A stretch of DNA of 64,000 nt from Phanerodontia chrysosporium (GCA_001910725.1 MJGA01000014.1:372001-436000), one strand, 5' to 3'; shown: positions 33,150-47,503, numbered from the stretch's first letter. Made by a program: numbers and translations. The notes: a model not told the origin generated them from the sequence alone.

Positions 33150-35146
33150 ATGGATCCTCTAACGATTCTCCAGTCGGCCGCGACTGGGCTCATGTTCGGG
33201 CCCCATCTTAACGATAGCTTGGCCGATGTGGCGCAAAACGGAACTCAACCTGGCTCCTCAGCTCCTGTGGCGTTGCCCTTCAGCATCCCTGCTGTCCTCT
33301 CGTTCATGCTATCCTTTTCTGCTCTGCGCGAGTGGCTAAAACTTCTAGTCATCGGCGGCGCTATTGAGAGCTGCCGGAGGTTGTGCATGCAAATGTGGAC
33401 GACGTTTATCGAGTCGTTCTGGATCACTGCGTGCTTCGAGGAGAGGGACATATCCTACAGTGAGCGAATTTCTTTGCGTCTTTATGCCTCTGCCAAGAGT
33501 GTTGATCGTGCGCCTGATGCGTAGCTTGGCTACTGTATTGGCTCTCGAAGCAGCCCACTTGGAGTAAGTCCTCGTTGCACCTGACGCTGTGCATAGGTTC
33601 CTGACAGACGTCCCGCAGGCCGAGCCCGTTTCATAAACATCAGCACCCGGACTTTCGGCCTTGCCTCCCCAGCGGTATTCTTTGCCGGCGACGACGATCA
33701 GACTCCAGGCCGCAAGATATGCTATCTCCCGTCGTTCTCGCGGACTTACTCGCTCTGGTACCGGGGGCACTACGTCAGCGTTACGCGGTGCGAAGTCAGC
33801 GAGGGCGCGTACCATACCAAGGAGTCTCTCGTGATCAGGTACGCCTGGCTCCGGCTACGGCGCAGATGATGCTGAACAATCTCCAGTGTCTTCGCGCGCA
33901 GCAACACGGTTATGAGTAGCCTCATCCTCGAAGCCAAGAAGGCATATATGGCAGCGGAAGAACACACGATATCCATCTTCGTCTCCGAATCGTGAGTCAC
34001 CGTCTGCGCTTGCACGGCCTGTGCTGACAGATGGCCCAAAGTAGCGGCGCCTGGCGAAATGTCGCATCTCGACCGAAGCGGCCTCTGCGCTCGATCGTGC
34101 TAGACCCTGGCGTGAAGGACCTCCTTCTGGACGATGCCCGCGATTTCCTGAAGAGCAAGGACTGGTATGCGGAGCGCGGGATCCCCTTCCGCAGGGGCTA
34201 TCTCCTGGTGCGTCCGCAGACTCATGGTACACGCAGCTCCTCGGCTGACCCCTAGCGTTCCGCAGTACGGTGCCCCGGGGTCGGGCAAGACGTCCGTGAT
34301 CCACAGCCTCGCGGGCGAGCTCGGCCTCGACGTCTACGTCGTCTCGCTCTCGCGCGTTGGGCTCGACGACACGTCGCTTGGTGCCCTCATGTCGGAGCTC
34401 CCCGAGCGGTGCATCGCACTCATGGAGGACATCGACGCGGCCTTCACACACGGCATCTCGCGCGACGCCGACGACGAGGACGGCACCCCGGGCACATCGA
34501 AGGAGCGCGAACGGGCTGCTGCAGCGGCCCCTCGCCTGCGGTGAGCCGCGTGACGCTCAGCGGGCTCCTGAATGCACTCGACGGCGTCGGTGCACAGAAG
34601 GCCGCATCTTGTACGCTACGACGAACCGCTACGCGAAGCTCGATCCCGCGCTCTGCCGCCCAGGCCGCATGGACTTGCACGTGGAGTTCAAGCTGGCGAG
34701 CCGGTACCAGGCGCGCGAGCTCTTCAAGTGCTTCTACCTGCCTGCCGACAGTGCTGATGCAGAGGACGATGCCGTGGATGAGGAAGAGGAGGAGGACTCT
34801 GCGTACGGCACCGGCAGCGCGCCTCCCTCGCCTGCGCAGTCCGCGTGCGGGAGCGAGACCTCGGAAGGCAATGAACGGGAGAAGCTGTATGTTGGCGACC
34901 GCCACCGTGGGGACACCCCATGCCGTCGAAGCGCAGGTACTAGAGCTTGCTGACCTCTTCTGCGCATCGATCCCTGAGCGCGAGTTCTCCATGGCGAGTT
35001 TGCAAGGGTATCTCATGTGTTACAAGACGCGGCCAGTTGAAGCTGCAGACAACGTCGCAGCGTGGGTTGCCAGCGAGCGCAGAGCCGAGAGGAGAAGGGG
35101 CAGAAGACATATGTGCAATAATTCAAACGGTTTCATTGCAAGTTGA
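33150..35146 (+). CDS. Bcs1-like AAA ATPase, with apparent base deletions
   Basis: Exons 33150-33459, 33525-33563, 33619-33838, 33887-33991, 34042-34207 and 34266-35146. The Bcs1 N-terminal domain is visible: a hydrophobic segment near residue 55, then TWLLYWLSKQP and the SRARFINISTRTFG block. An AAA domain follows with Walker A GAPGSGKTS (about residue 282), Walker B CIALMEDIDAAF (about 330), and VTLSGLLNALDG plus the arginine-finger region LCRPGRMDLHVEF. Bcs1 itself translocates the Rieske protein in mitochondria. Agaricomycetes hold many Bcs1-like paralogues of unknown role, and the long acidic insert (DDAVDEEEEED, about 34770) suggests a paralogue. One base appears missing at about 34527-34531 (C run), 34594-34597 and 34915-34919; the last could instead be a short intron. 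Confidence 0.85.
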
Positions 35147-35496
35147 CCTCAAAGGCCTGAAAGGTAGCCTAAAGCTGTAACATAGCTCGATCGCATTTAC
35201 TTAGTAGTATCAGCCGTCACCAGTTTGAGCCAAGCCATGAAGTATGGAAGGTCGCATTCCGTTTTTTTCTTCATTGCTTGAACATTACTGTCTAGTTCTG
35301 TAGCATTACATGTTCACGTGTCGATAGTGTAGAAAACCTTGCGAGTGCCGGATACCGAGCGCCCATCGTGGCGTTCGATGCCATCAGCGCAGTCCAAAGG
35401 CGGAGCGCTCGCTTCTGTAACATACCACGATATTCAGACGAGCGTTGGCACTCCGACATACCAGGACACCCTGCACTTCGCTCATCTAGGTCTGGC

Positions 35497-37216
35497 ATGA
35501 AGTGGGTTCTGACTAACCTCTCTGTGGAAGTAATCCTGGAGATTCTCGGATACCTCAGCTACATCGACCTGCTGACCTGCCGTCGGGTATCTTGCTCTAT
35601 CGAGTGCCGAAGCAGGATCACTGACAATTGGTCGCGACAGATACACAAGAACTTGACTCTATCATCACACAGACACCCTCTGTACAGTACAGGATCGAGC
35701 TGGGCATGGCAGGGTGCGAGGATGCATACCCTCCTGGCAACATTGTCTCGCGCTTGGCAGCGATTCGGAGGGAGCGCCACGCATGGAAGGACCTGCATCT
35801 CAAGCACGTGAAGACTATCCCGGTAGCATCTCAAGATTGGATCGAAGCCAGATCACACAAAGATACAATTTCTGGTAGAGTCCCTGACCGCCCGAAACAA
35901 CTGGACATACTCTACCTTGGAGGCACGCTTACTGAAGAGGAGCGGCTTCGGCACGTCCAATTTGACGTCAAGTTCGAGGCACACTACATTGACCCCGGCC
36001 AGGACCTCGTAGTCCTGGCGTCCCTGTCTCAGACGCTCGATGCTGCGTAAGGAGTCATCTTCCTTACCCGCGTCTCATTGGCTGATAGCACACTGCAGTG
36101 GTATGCGTCCTTCCCCACGAGTGTATCTACGAACGCTCCGGGATCAGAAGCCGCACCCACGAGCAAGAGAGAGTTTCATAGATCTCGCGTCGTACGGGTT
36201 TCCTGCAGCGTCCTTTGTGCGCCGCGCCAAGATACAGGTCTCGGGCGAGTACCTCGCCCTGACCGTGCAGAGATCACTCGCCGTAGAAGCCATCTTTGTA
36301 TGGCATTGGCCCTCCGGGGCGATCCTTGCCGTCAGTGTTCTTCTACGCTCACGAGACCATGTCGCTAACGGGCGCCACAGGCCCTGCGCCCCTCGCCCGA
36401 CACCGCGTTGCTCGCGGCGTTCTGCACCGCCGACGGGCACCTGCTCGTGAACGCGTACGAGCGTGCAGGGCGCGGCGGGTTTGGCGTGCACGTGTACGCG
36501 CTGCACGCGGACACGGAGGTGCCGACACTGCTCGCGGCGTTCGCGCTCCCGCGCCTCCACTGGGACTTTGCGAGCTGGCTCAACTGCACGTTCTTCCCCG
36601 GCTACCAGAAGCACAGCCAGCTCGCGGGCGCGGGCGCGGCGCGTCCCGTGCCGTTCCACCCGACTCTCCAGCTCGTGCAGCTCCGCGTCGACCTGCAGTA
36701 CACCGTCTACGCGCTCCTCTCGACGTTCCTCTCGCCCGCGGTCCTCGAGGACCGCCACCGCCGCGTGCCGCTGCGTTTTCCCTGGAGTGCGTGGGGCCCG
36801 CGTCACGCGCGTGTGCTGCACGAGGACGTCGAGTCCATCGTCTGTGGGTACAAGGCCATCTACCCGGAGTACGTGCTCGACTTTTGTCCGGTAGCTGACC
36901 CTGCGGACGACACGGTCGTGCGATCGGAGACGATCATCGAGTCAAGCGTGTTTGCGGACAAGGTCGTCACCCGGCTGGCGTACCGCAAAATCCGTCTGCC
37001 TCTCGAGCGACTTGCGCGAGATGAGATGCAGCTCTTCTTTCGGGACGTCGATGGCCCCAAGGTCGGTACCCTCTGCATGCGTATTCGCCTCACACTCCAA
37101 TGACATTGACGCAGATCGTCCGTGCAAAGTGCGAGGATTTCATCCTCATCCCCACTTCTTTGGATGTGTACGCTATTGTGTCCGATGCAGAGGCAGACGT
37201 GGACAAGCCACAATGA
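35497..37216 (+). CDS. F-box protein
   Basis: Exons 35497-35587, 35642-36046, 36099-36330, 36381-37061 and 37115-37216. The N-terminal F-box reads LSVEVILEILGYLSYIDLLTCRR (residues 6-28) and is followed by DTQELDSIITQTPSVQYRIELG, typical of the large Agaricomycete F-box family. The rest (about 450 residues) is probably a repeat-type substrate-binding region, beta-rich by appearance, with no named motif. The join at intron 1 works only if the GGG at 35585-35587 was GGGG, another single-base deletion candidate. The role is substrate recognition in an SCF ubiquitin ligase by family; the target is unknown. Its stop is 36 bp from that of the convergent pantothenate gene. Confidence 0.8.
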
Positions 37217-37252
37217 GAAAGCCGATTTCATTTGCTTGACCGAGGCCGCGAT

Positions 37253-38491
37253 TTAGCTTGTGCGCACACCTAATGACTCGGCATCCCCAAGGACGATGTT
37301 ATCAATCAACCGCGTCTTGCCGACCCACATCGCGCCACTGAGGATAGCGGGCCTGCGCGCGACGTCGTGTTCCCATTGCGTGCGGTTCTCGACGTCGGGA
37401 ATGACGTCAAACGACTCGGGATCGTTCATCTCGATGTAGTCGAGCTTCATGTCGATTCCCTCCCCGGCGAGGGCGCTCGCTTTGTTCTGCACGACGGCAT
37501 GCGCATTTGCAATACACTGCGCCTTGCTCGCACCTGCTGCCCAGAATTTGTGAGCCTCTGCGAGCGCGGCGTACAGTGTCGGTGCAGCGACGGCGCGTTC
37601 TTGTGGAGTCAGGTAGGCGTTCCGCGACGAGAGCGCAAGAGAGGTTGTCGATCACTAGAGCGCAATGTCAGCAGCGTAACAGCGAGAAAGGTGGGGTCAG
37701 CATACCGGGCAGTAGGGATGATGAAGAGGTTCTCCGGTGTGGGATGGGAGAGAAGGAGATCGCGGGTCATTCGCCGGAGCAGGAGCGCCTGCTGGATGTC
37801 CTTCTGACCGAAGTAGGTCCGTGTGGGCTGCAGAGGTGGTGAGATATTGACAGAATCGTACGACAGAGAAAGGCGCACCTCGATGACGTTGAAGAGCTTT
37901 GTCACAACGGTCGCGACGCCTCTGAAGAACGTCGGGCGGGTGCGGCCCTCCATCTGGTGGCTATAGCCCTTCACCTCGACGAAGGTGCCCTTCTGCTCGG
38001 CGACGTTCTGCGTGATGCCGGACGGGTACATCTCGTACACGGTCGGCACGAAGACCGCGGAGGGCTTGTGCGTGCCGGACGCGGTGTCGACCGCGAGCGA
38101 CTGCAGCACCTCAATGTCGCGCGGAAGCGTGCGCGGGTACGTCGCGAGGTCTTCGTGCGGCGCAAACTGCGCAGGGTTCACGAAGATCGATACGACCGTG
38201 AGGTCGTTCTCTGCTAGAGACCTGCGGACTGTGTCGCGGTTATTGCGATTCGGCTAGCATATGATAATCGCGTACCTAGCGAGGCATGACCCTCGTGCAA
38301 GCCCCCATAGTCGCGACGTATCCGACAGACTTTCTCTCCTCAAAGGCCTTTCGCCGCCATTCCCTGTAGCCCGCGACTGTCGAGAATAGCGGTATGTCCG
38401 AGGGCGGCAAGTCGGTACTAGAAGCCATTGAACGCCTAGATATTATGTTGCGGGATAAGACACGAAGACTAGATGTCCAGTTATTGAACAT
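37253..38491 (-). CDS. PAN6: Pantoate-beta-alanine ligase (pantothenate synthetase), two apparent base deletions
   Basis: Exons 38491-38276, 38228-37879, 37827-37706 and 37654-37253. The enzyme joins pantoate and beta-alanine with ATP to make pantothenate for CoA. Conserved blocks are VGYVATMG followed by LHEGHASL (needs one added G at 38302-38306), AENDLTVVSIFVNPAQFAPHEDLATYPR, and [42 protein letters not shown] and a C-terminal GKTRLIDNI block follow. A second missing base at about 37649-37651 precedes the SLALSSR block. Restored, the length of about 390 residues is slightly long for the family, with an N-terminal Ser/Arg extension that could be a targeting peptide. Both defects lie in C/G runs. 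Confidence 0.9.
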
Positions 38492-39972
38492 GGACTACGA
38501 ACAGAGACCAGTAGGTGTAGGGAGAAAGGTGCTAGGATTGAGGGGAGATCGACCATGGCTGCTCGAACGAATGCGGCCGTGGTCAGCAAGCGCCCGTCAC
38601 CTCGGGTTTTCGGTATAAAATTTGCCGCCCACGCCTTTTTCTCTCTTCTTCCAACCACACAGCAGACTCGAAGCCGCGATGCTCGTTCCACACAGGGTGG
38701 CCCTCAGCCGCCCCCATTCGCGAGCGGGCTAAGGTCTGAGTATTCGAACTCCCTACAATCGCCTCTAGCGGGGGCCCGTCATCAAGACGGAGCGGCACAC
38801 CAGAAACGCAGGGCTGCCCTGCGCGCGCCCGGAGATCCAGCCGACAGGCGGTGAGGGCCTATAGCAGGGTCGTACCTTTGGAAGATGTCGCGGGAGTCGG
38901 GCAGGACTGTCGAGCTACGTACCACCTCTTTTCCTCACATTCCTCTGCACAGCCGTGCCGCGGGGAGTGGCGCTCCCTCGTGTGCTCCCGGAAGACAACC
39001 ATGTTGTCTCCGCAAGCCGACCTGGCTTTGCCTTGTAGGGACACAACCAGTGAAGTGTGGGCTGTCGTGCACTGCCTGCTTCGGCGGGTGGATGTGCGGC
39101 GGTCTTACAGTGGCGTGCGCGGCCGACACATGTCGGCTAGCGGCGCCCTCTTTGCTGTTGTGCGACCCTCATGGCCATTGTCGTGAAAACGACTTGGACC
39201 TAGTCCAGTTTTGGCCCGCTGGCCGCCTCCCCCTGCACTTGTCACCTGTCAATGTGCGACAAATTGTCTCGCTGTGGAACACCACCCGGCAGACGCCCTC
39301 TGGCGTGCTCGCAAGAGCAACGCAACGCATGAGCGTGCACTCATGGTGCCGTTCCCCCCTGGAATTGCTAGTTCGCCTACCTGCGTGTAGCGTAACTGCG
39401 TTCAACGATGAAGCCAGAGCGCCCCTCTGTGCCCCTGTTCCACGCCCATCCGCGTGCGATGTTAGCCGGTCCCTACCAGGACTGAGTGCCCCTGCGATCT
39501 GAGGCCCACCTGCCCGATCAACCTGTATTCGCGTCACCATGCGCGAGAGCCCTGAAAGCGAAAGCTTTGAAACTTTGGAAGGGCAAACTGCCGCAACGCC
39601 GCGGTGGCCTTCCAGGGCCTGTGTTAGTTTGCAGACGGAGCGCTGGGTGTGAGGGGGAGGTGTGGTGTGGTGTCACTGACTGTTCCTGCCCTTTAGTTCA
39701 CTTCGCGGCGCGCCGCTGGCTGTTCGCTGGTCCTTCGGGGCTCAGCGCTGTCGCAGCGGCGTAACTCGATTCAGACTACTCCGAGTCTGCTGTGTGTAAA
39801 TTTTTGGAACCCCACCGCCTCTCTTCGCGAGATGGCAATCTTTTCATGTACTTTGCTCTTGTCAGCTATGCCAGGTAGGCATTCCTGCAATATATGCTCT
39901 TCATTCAGACACTTTATTGCTTGTAATGTGAGTATGCCGTCTCGCGGTAAGTAGATGCATATCCGCTGTCAA
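38492..39972. other. Gene-free stretch
   Basis: About 1.5 kb between two leftward genes. Open frames such as 38555-38854 and 38885-39502 have no recognisable domain. 39100-39780 is GC-rich with a Gly/Cys/Arg-rich appearance in every frame. I see no repeat or RNA gene. Confidence 0.4.
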
Positions 39973-41388
39973 TCAACCCCATCGCGAGTCCCACTTCCCG
40001 ATACTTTCGGCAAGCAGCCAGTCGACATCACTTGAACCTTCGCGTCGTGACATCATGACACTCCATGTGTCCTCCGACTGAGCTCTTGGTGCGCGGACAG
40101 GGTAGCGCATCGACGGCGGTCGCGGGGTGTAGGTAACAGGCGACTGCACTACGGAGTTCGCGACCACACATGCGAAAGGCGCTTCACTGTCGACAACGCA
40201 GCTTGTTAGCATGAACCAAGCAGGGAGGGGGTTTGACGACGCGTACCTCGCGATATCGATGACCGACTGCACAAACTGAGGAGAGAGCAGGCCTGCCCAA
40301 CGCATGTGCAGGACGGTCCCCGTGTAATTGGGCGACGGAGGCGTGTAAACCGCGATATAAGGATCAGGCTTGTCGTACACTCGTAGCCTAACGAACGAAG
40401 CGTTAGCGAGACGATATACACCCTGCACAAGCGCGTTGCAGACCTTTCCGAGCCGAGGCAAGCCAGGCCGACCCACTCGAACAACGCTGCGACGTCCTCG
40501 TCCCACTCCTCCGCGGCGTCGGGGTCCTTGGGGCGCGCGTGGAGCTTGGGCTTGGGTATGAAGACATTCTGCAGCGTGCGGACGGCAGGCCGCATCTGCG
40601 TCGGCGTGCCGGCGGCCTCAGCGAGGTTTGCGGGCCCGCAGGCGATCAAATTCCAGGCCCCCGGCGCTGATCCCAGGCTGCGAGTGCAGCTTGCACCTTC
40701 GGTCCATACACATGGACCGTCTCGTTCGCGAGTGCGGGGGCCTGCGCGTGCAGCGAGACGCGGACGACTGCCTGCGATCAGTCGAGGGCGGGGCGCAAGC
40801 AGAGGGAAACACGCACTGTACACGTCCTGGTGCTCCTTCCACGGCAGCGCGCGCCCCACGAGCCCAAGCTTTTCGTATGTCGTCTTGCAGATCGCGAGCG
40901 TGAGCAGGCCGCGCGTGTCGAGGCACCAGACGTCGTCGTCCATGTGCCCGGGCTTTCCGATGGCGATCAGGTCGCTGGGGGAAAGATTGGGGACACAGGG
41001 GCACGAAGAATTAGCAAAGACGACGTACCTCTCGACCGTGTACCGCTGGACATAGGGCTGCGCGAAAGCTGCGAACTCGGCGAGAGTCCAGGTGCGTGAC
41101 CGGTACTCAGCACTCAGCACCGACAGCTTCTCCTTCAGGACGTCCGACGCGGGGAAGACGACATCAAGCTAAGGGGCGACGACCTTCAGCGCCACACCAA
41201 CAAGGGACCGCAAGAGACAAGTACAGACGTTCCTGTTGCGTGAACGGATGCGATATCGCGAGGCGACGCAGGCTCGAGCCCGAGTCTGGGTGCTCCGAGG
41301 ATGGCTTCTGCGCCTGGCCGTCTCCCGACTCGGAGTGTACTCCGTACGTCGTTTTCGTTCTTCGTCGTTCGGGCTGCGGGGCGTTCAT
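39973..41388 (-). CDS. RPP40: Ribonuclease P/MRP protein subunit Rpp40, one apparent base deletion
   Basis: Recognised from VVFPASDVLKEKLSVL, TVERSDLIAIGKPGHMDDDVW and LAICKTTYEKLGLVGRALP. Further blocks are WDEDVAALFEWVGLACLGSERLRV and DKPDPYIAVYTPPSPNYTG with MRWAGLLSPQFVQSVIDI, characteristic of fungal Rpp40. Introns are clear at YTVER/S (about 41033-40979), VY/IV (about 40817-40770), SER/LR (about 40450-40395) and IA/SE (about 40248-40192). The frame breaks in a run of five Gs (40658-40662) before AWNLIACGPANLAEA; a sixth G repairs it. The first exon (from 41388, MNAPQPERRR) is likely, but its splice to the second is not resolved. By family it is part of the complex that processes pre-tRNA and pre-rRNA, and essential, so the shift is probably a sequence error. 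It is divergent from FMP52. Confidence 0.85.
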
Positions 41389-41776
41389 GGTTGCTTTTCT
41401 TGACACAAGGCCGATATGTGAGGCTCGCACGCGGAGGTGGTCGAGGTGAAGACGCGCGGGCAGAAGCAAGCGTCGGCGTCTGTAGACGCCCGTCCCGCTC
41501 CCCGGCTGCCCGAGGCCATTCGCAAGCCGTCCGGTAATCCATGTTATCCTCTGCCGTTCAACGTGCGTAAACCCTCTCGACGAGCGCAGTGCGAGTACGA
41601 GGGGCATTACAAGCCGAGAATGGCTTACACATCCTTGGAGCGATCTCCTTATATCGGCTGTGAAGTCATGCGTTCATTACTATCGGCAACTGCAGGACCT
41701 CCGCATTGCTCTGAACCCTATTCCCCTGATCTCTTCTCTACTTGACTCCCACAACAACTTGTGAACTGCTGGAGCA

Positions 41777-42890
41777 ATGACTGCCGCCAAATCTGGTACG
41801 TGTGCCATTGACGGTCTAGCCTTACGACCCCAGTTGAAGACCTATCCTTCAGGACTGTCTGCTCTTCTGTTCGGTGCGACTGGCGCGACCGGCAAGCATC
41901 TTCTCAGAGAGCTCCTGTCCTCCGACGTCTTCTCGAGAGTCGGCGAGTACGGTCGCTCCGTCACCCAACAAGCCAAGCTGCCCGAGACTGGCAAGAGCAA
42001 GCTCGAGCAGCAGACTATCGACTTCGAGAACCTGGACGTGCCGAAGTTTAAGCAGGGCAACTGGGATGTCGTGTTCATTACGTGCGTAGGTCGTGTCGGT
42101 GGCTTTGCGAGCAGTGACTGAGTTTATGTTAGGCTGGGTACAACTCGTGCAAAGGCGGGCAGCGCAGAAGCGTTCGAGAAGATTGACCGCGAGTGCGTTG
42201 TTTGCGACCCTGAGAACTGGAGGCGAAGTGCTCATCATTTACGTAGATACGTCTTGAACGTTGCTCGTGCAGCAAAGTCAGACGACTCGAACCGGAAGCA
42301 GCGGCTTGTCTACCTTTCGGTGGGTGAACTCCGCGACTTTGTCGCACAGATTTGCTCACACGACTGCACACCCAGTCAGGAGGCGCCGATCCGAACTCAT
42401 CCTTGCTCTACGCAAAGTACGTGCGGCAGTCGATCTAGGTCGAGTCAGGCTGACCATGTTCTAGGAGCAAAGGCTTGACTGAGCAAGCCCTGGCTACTCT
42501 AGGGTACGATGATCTCATCATCTTCCGTCCTGGCCTGTTGCTGGAGGCAGAAAGACCTGAGCGCCGGCCACTGGAGAATCTGGGAGAGTAAGCCGATATC
42601 GCTTATCCTCAACGCCATCTCCAACGTGTACTGACGCACCATCCAGGCCAATTGTCGGCTTTCTCAGTAGGTTTACGGATAGGCTCGGCATGTCGGTATG
42701 TGTCTCCTTTATGTGTGTTGTGTTGCTCTGTTGACAGTACGCAGGTTGTGACGCTCGCCAAGAGCATCCGCCTCGCAGGAGAGCTCGGCTCCAATGAGAT
42801 TCCCGCAGACATGAAGTCCGTCGAGTCGCGCGGTGGCCCGACCTTCACAGTCATCAACAATGCCCAGGCCTCAAGCTGGCGAGACTCTGA
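41777..42890 (+). CDS. FMP52: Fmp52-like NAD(P)-binding mitochondrial outer membrane protein
   Basis: Eight short exons: 41777-41795, 41853-42081, 42133-42192, 42247-42319, 42376-42416, 42465-42587, 42647-42695 and 42745-42890. A Rossmann-type glycine motif GATGATGKHLLRELL opens the protein. TLGTTRAKAGS, YVLNVARAAK, LVYLSSGGA and YAKSKGLTEQAL follow, then IIFRPGLLL. This matches the Fmp52/HTATIP2 atypical short-chain reductase group. The C-terminus reads VINNAQA and then drifts. Adding one C at 42868-42870 gives ALKLARL and a stop at 42890, the usual length (about 245 residues). Function is poorly known; Fmp52 is found at the mitochondrial outer membrane and ER in yeast. Confidence 0.88.
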
Positions 42891-43278
42891 GCTTGATGGT
42901 TGCGCTTTGCGTCCTATCAGACGTATGAGTTACCTCTGTCATAATTTGTATTGAAATGGCAGGAATTAATGTTTGCATCACTGTGCGGGCCACCGTCTGC
43001 GCCACGTGACATTCTGGCCACACCCTTCTGCTGAGAAGTACAAGCGCAATGCAGTATTGGGACGCGTTACCTAGCTCCAGAAAGGTAGGGCATCCAAAGA
43101 GGAAGGAGCGTCCCAGATACTCAGGTTTCTCGGTCAATGGTCGACAGTCGTCGCAGCATTTAAATAACGGCGTCGCTTCGTAGGTGTTCCCTCACCCCAG
43201 CTACCAGTCTGATTCGCTCGTCCACAGTCCATCGCTGTACCATCGACGCCCCAAAAGACGCACTCAAGAGCAGCAAAA

Positions 43279-43545
43279 ATGTGCCAGTGGACGAATACAA
43301 TCATGGTGTACGGGTGCGGCAGAGAGGAGGCGCTCCCGCACGGAGCACTCTGCAGGTACTGCGACGCTATGGCCGCCTCGCTCGCCGCCATGCAGGCATG
43401 GGACTGCAACCCGGTTGGCCCACGCCCGACACAGATATGTTCGGGACTTCTGCCTCCACGTACGGAGAGGGTACGTGCTCCGGGTATATGCCCTGACGCA
43501 CGCATCGGCAGGTGTCTCGGCGGGTGTGCCAGGAGGCAAATGTAG
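43279..43545 (+). CDS. Small Cys-rich protein, hypothetical
   Basis: An 88-residue frame starting MCQWTNTIMVYGCG with Cys at residues 2, 13, 25, 28 and 43 and more near the end. The CG..C-x2-C spacing recalls short fungal cysteine/histidine proteins, but I recognise no family. Nearby splice signals (GGTACG at about 43470) allow other models. There is no signal peptide, so it is not an obvious secreted effector. Kept as a possible gene only. Confidence 0.3.
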   Translation: MCQWTNTIMVYGCGREEALPHGALCRYCDAMAASLAAMQAWDCNPVGPRPTQICSGLLPPRTERVRAPGICPDARIGRCLGGCARRQM

Positions 43546-43957
43546 GTGAGTTAAGGGTATAGGCTGTGGCGGTCGACTTCTGAGTTATCTCTTCTTTCCA
43601 GGTTTGTTCCTCTGACTGTTCTGCTCGAGCTGTTATTGTTGTATCTGGTTCCTTTCTCCTTCTCATGTGGTCATAGATGTCTCTCTCGCAATGCTATAAT
43701 TATTGCTTGTTCGCTGCGCTCTTGTCGCTCGAACCACACGTCCTATATCTGGCTGTTCGCTTTCCAAAACTGTCGCGGCGTGTCTGAGGGAGCGCCCATG
43801 AACTGTTCTGCAGGTGGGGCGTGGGACAGCGATGTCATAGCTCTCGCGCCTCCGCCATGGCTTGCCCACATAAATACCCGCCCTCACGCATCCTCGACTC
43901 CAGATTTACCTACCCTCAGAGATACCCTCAACAACAGTACAGAATACACGACACAAG

Positions 43958-45371
43958 ATGCCGGTCGGAAAGCACATTCTCGAGCAGATCAGGGCTCTTA
44001 TTCCGCCGATGAACGGCATGCTGCACAAGGGGCAGAGCGGACGCGTCGGTGTGCTGGGCGGTGCGCTTGAGTACGTCGCGTCACTTATTGTATTCGAAGG
44101 ACAAGTCAATGTTGATCATCTTGCAGTTACACAGGGGCGCCGTTCTTCGCGTCGATGTCAGCTCTGCGAATGGTGTGTATCCTACTGCTAGGATGGAGGC
44201 TTTGAGCTGACCAAGTCATCCAGGGTGCCGACCTGTCACATGTTATCTGCTCGCCAACAGCAGCGGGAGCCATCAAGTCGTACTCGCCCGATCTTATCGT
44301 ACACCCTATTCTGCGAGAAGACCAGTACGTGGAGGCGCTTGCATGGGTATATGCCCCCCGCTGACATGCGTACGCACAGGTCAGAGAAGGAAGTGAAGCC
44401 TATTCTGGAAAGCCTGCTTTCGCGTCTGCATGTCCTCATTGTCGGTCCTGGTCTTGGCCGTGAGACTTACATGCAAAACTTCGCCAAGCTGGCCGTCAAC
44501 ATTGCGAAGGACAAAGTGAGCCGCGTCCTTGTGGCGTCCGTGACACCGGAAGCTAATCGTCTTGCAGGGCATGTTCTTGGTGATGGACGCGGACTCGCTA
44601 CTCCTTGTCGGTCAGGACACCGGCATTATCAAGGGCTATCGGCGCGCTATCCTGACGCCAAACGTCATGGAGTTCAAGAGGCTGAGCGAGCAGCTGGTGA
44701 GTAGTGTGCGATCTATCGACCCCGTGTTCGCCCTGCTCAATTCCAAACGCACGCAGAAAATTGACCCCAAAGCACCTGCAGACGAACTCGCGATGCGGGT
44801 GTCTCGCGCTCTGGGCGGTGTCACCATTCTGCAGAAGGGCAAGGAAGACATCATTGCGACCAACACTGGCGGTGCCTCGGCGGAAGAAGCCCGTGAGAGC
44901 AAGGTTGACCCATCGGAGAACACCGAGGAACAGATCGTGGTCGATGTCCCTGGCGGCCTGAAGCGCTGCGGCGGACAAGGCGATATCCTGACCGGGACGA
45001 TAGGAACTGTCCTGGCCTGGGGCAAGTGCTTCGAGGACGGCGCATTCGGGTACGTTCTAGTTAGCGTAGCGCATAGCACATGTACTCACATTCGCGTGAT
45101 CGCAGGGATGGATCTGTTCCGTCATCGCGTATCCCTCTACTTGCGGCGACTGCAGGCTCGATGGTCACTCGTACAGCCTCAAAGCATGCGTTCGCGAAGC
45201 AGGGCAGAGGTGAGCGGTTCGACTTTATTCCGCAGTTTGCCCGCTGACATCATACCCATCGCAGGTGTTGTTACTCAGGATATGCTCCCGGAGGTTGGAA
45301 AGGCATTCGTCGAGGTATTTGGCAACGAGGGCGAGAAAGGATGGGGGTCAACTGAAGGGGGAAAGCTCTGA
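43958..45371 (+). CDS. ATP-dependent (S)-NAD(P)HX dehydratase
   Basis: Nine exons (43958-44070, 44127-44172, 44224-44324, 44380-44515, 44568-44695, 44757-45049, 45106-45209, 45265-45371, with one further short intron possible) in agreeing phase. It belongs to the carbohydrate-kinase-like (YjeF C-terminal, CARKD) family, which repairs hydrated NADH/NADPH using ATP. Visible motifs: [80 protein letters not shown] and [19 protein letters not shown]. The C-terminal block is [24 protein letters not shown]. No disabling change was found. It is the orthologue of yeast YKL151C by domain. Confidence 0.92.
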
Positions 45372-45640
45372 GTTTGATCTACAGCATGCATACGGACACG
45401 AGCATCTTAAACGAAAGTGTACAACATGTAGAGTAGCTACCCCAGAGCAGAAACGTTCGTTCGTCGATGCTGCTTTCTTGGAGATCGGCCATGCAGATCG
45501 CGTTCTGGATCTCGACCGTGCAGAAATATTACGCGAGATAATCAGCCGAATTTGTCGTTAGGTGGACGTCACATCTTGGATACTCGACTGGGATTTAAGC
45601 CCGTTCGCCACCTCATCCCTTGCTCCATCCTACCCCCACC

Positions 45641-47503
<1,863 letters not shown>

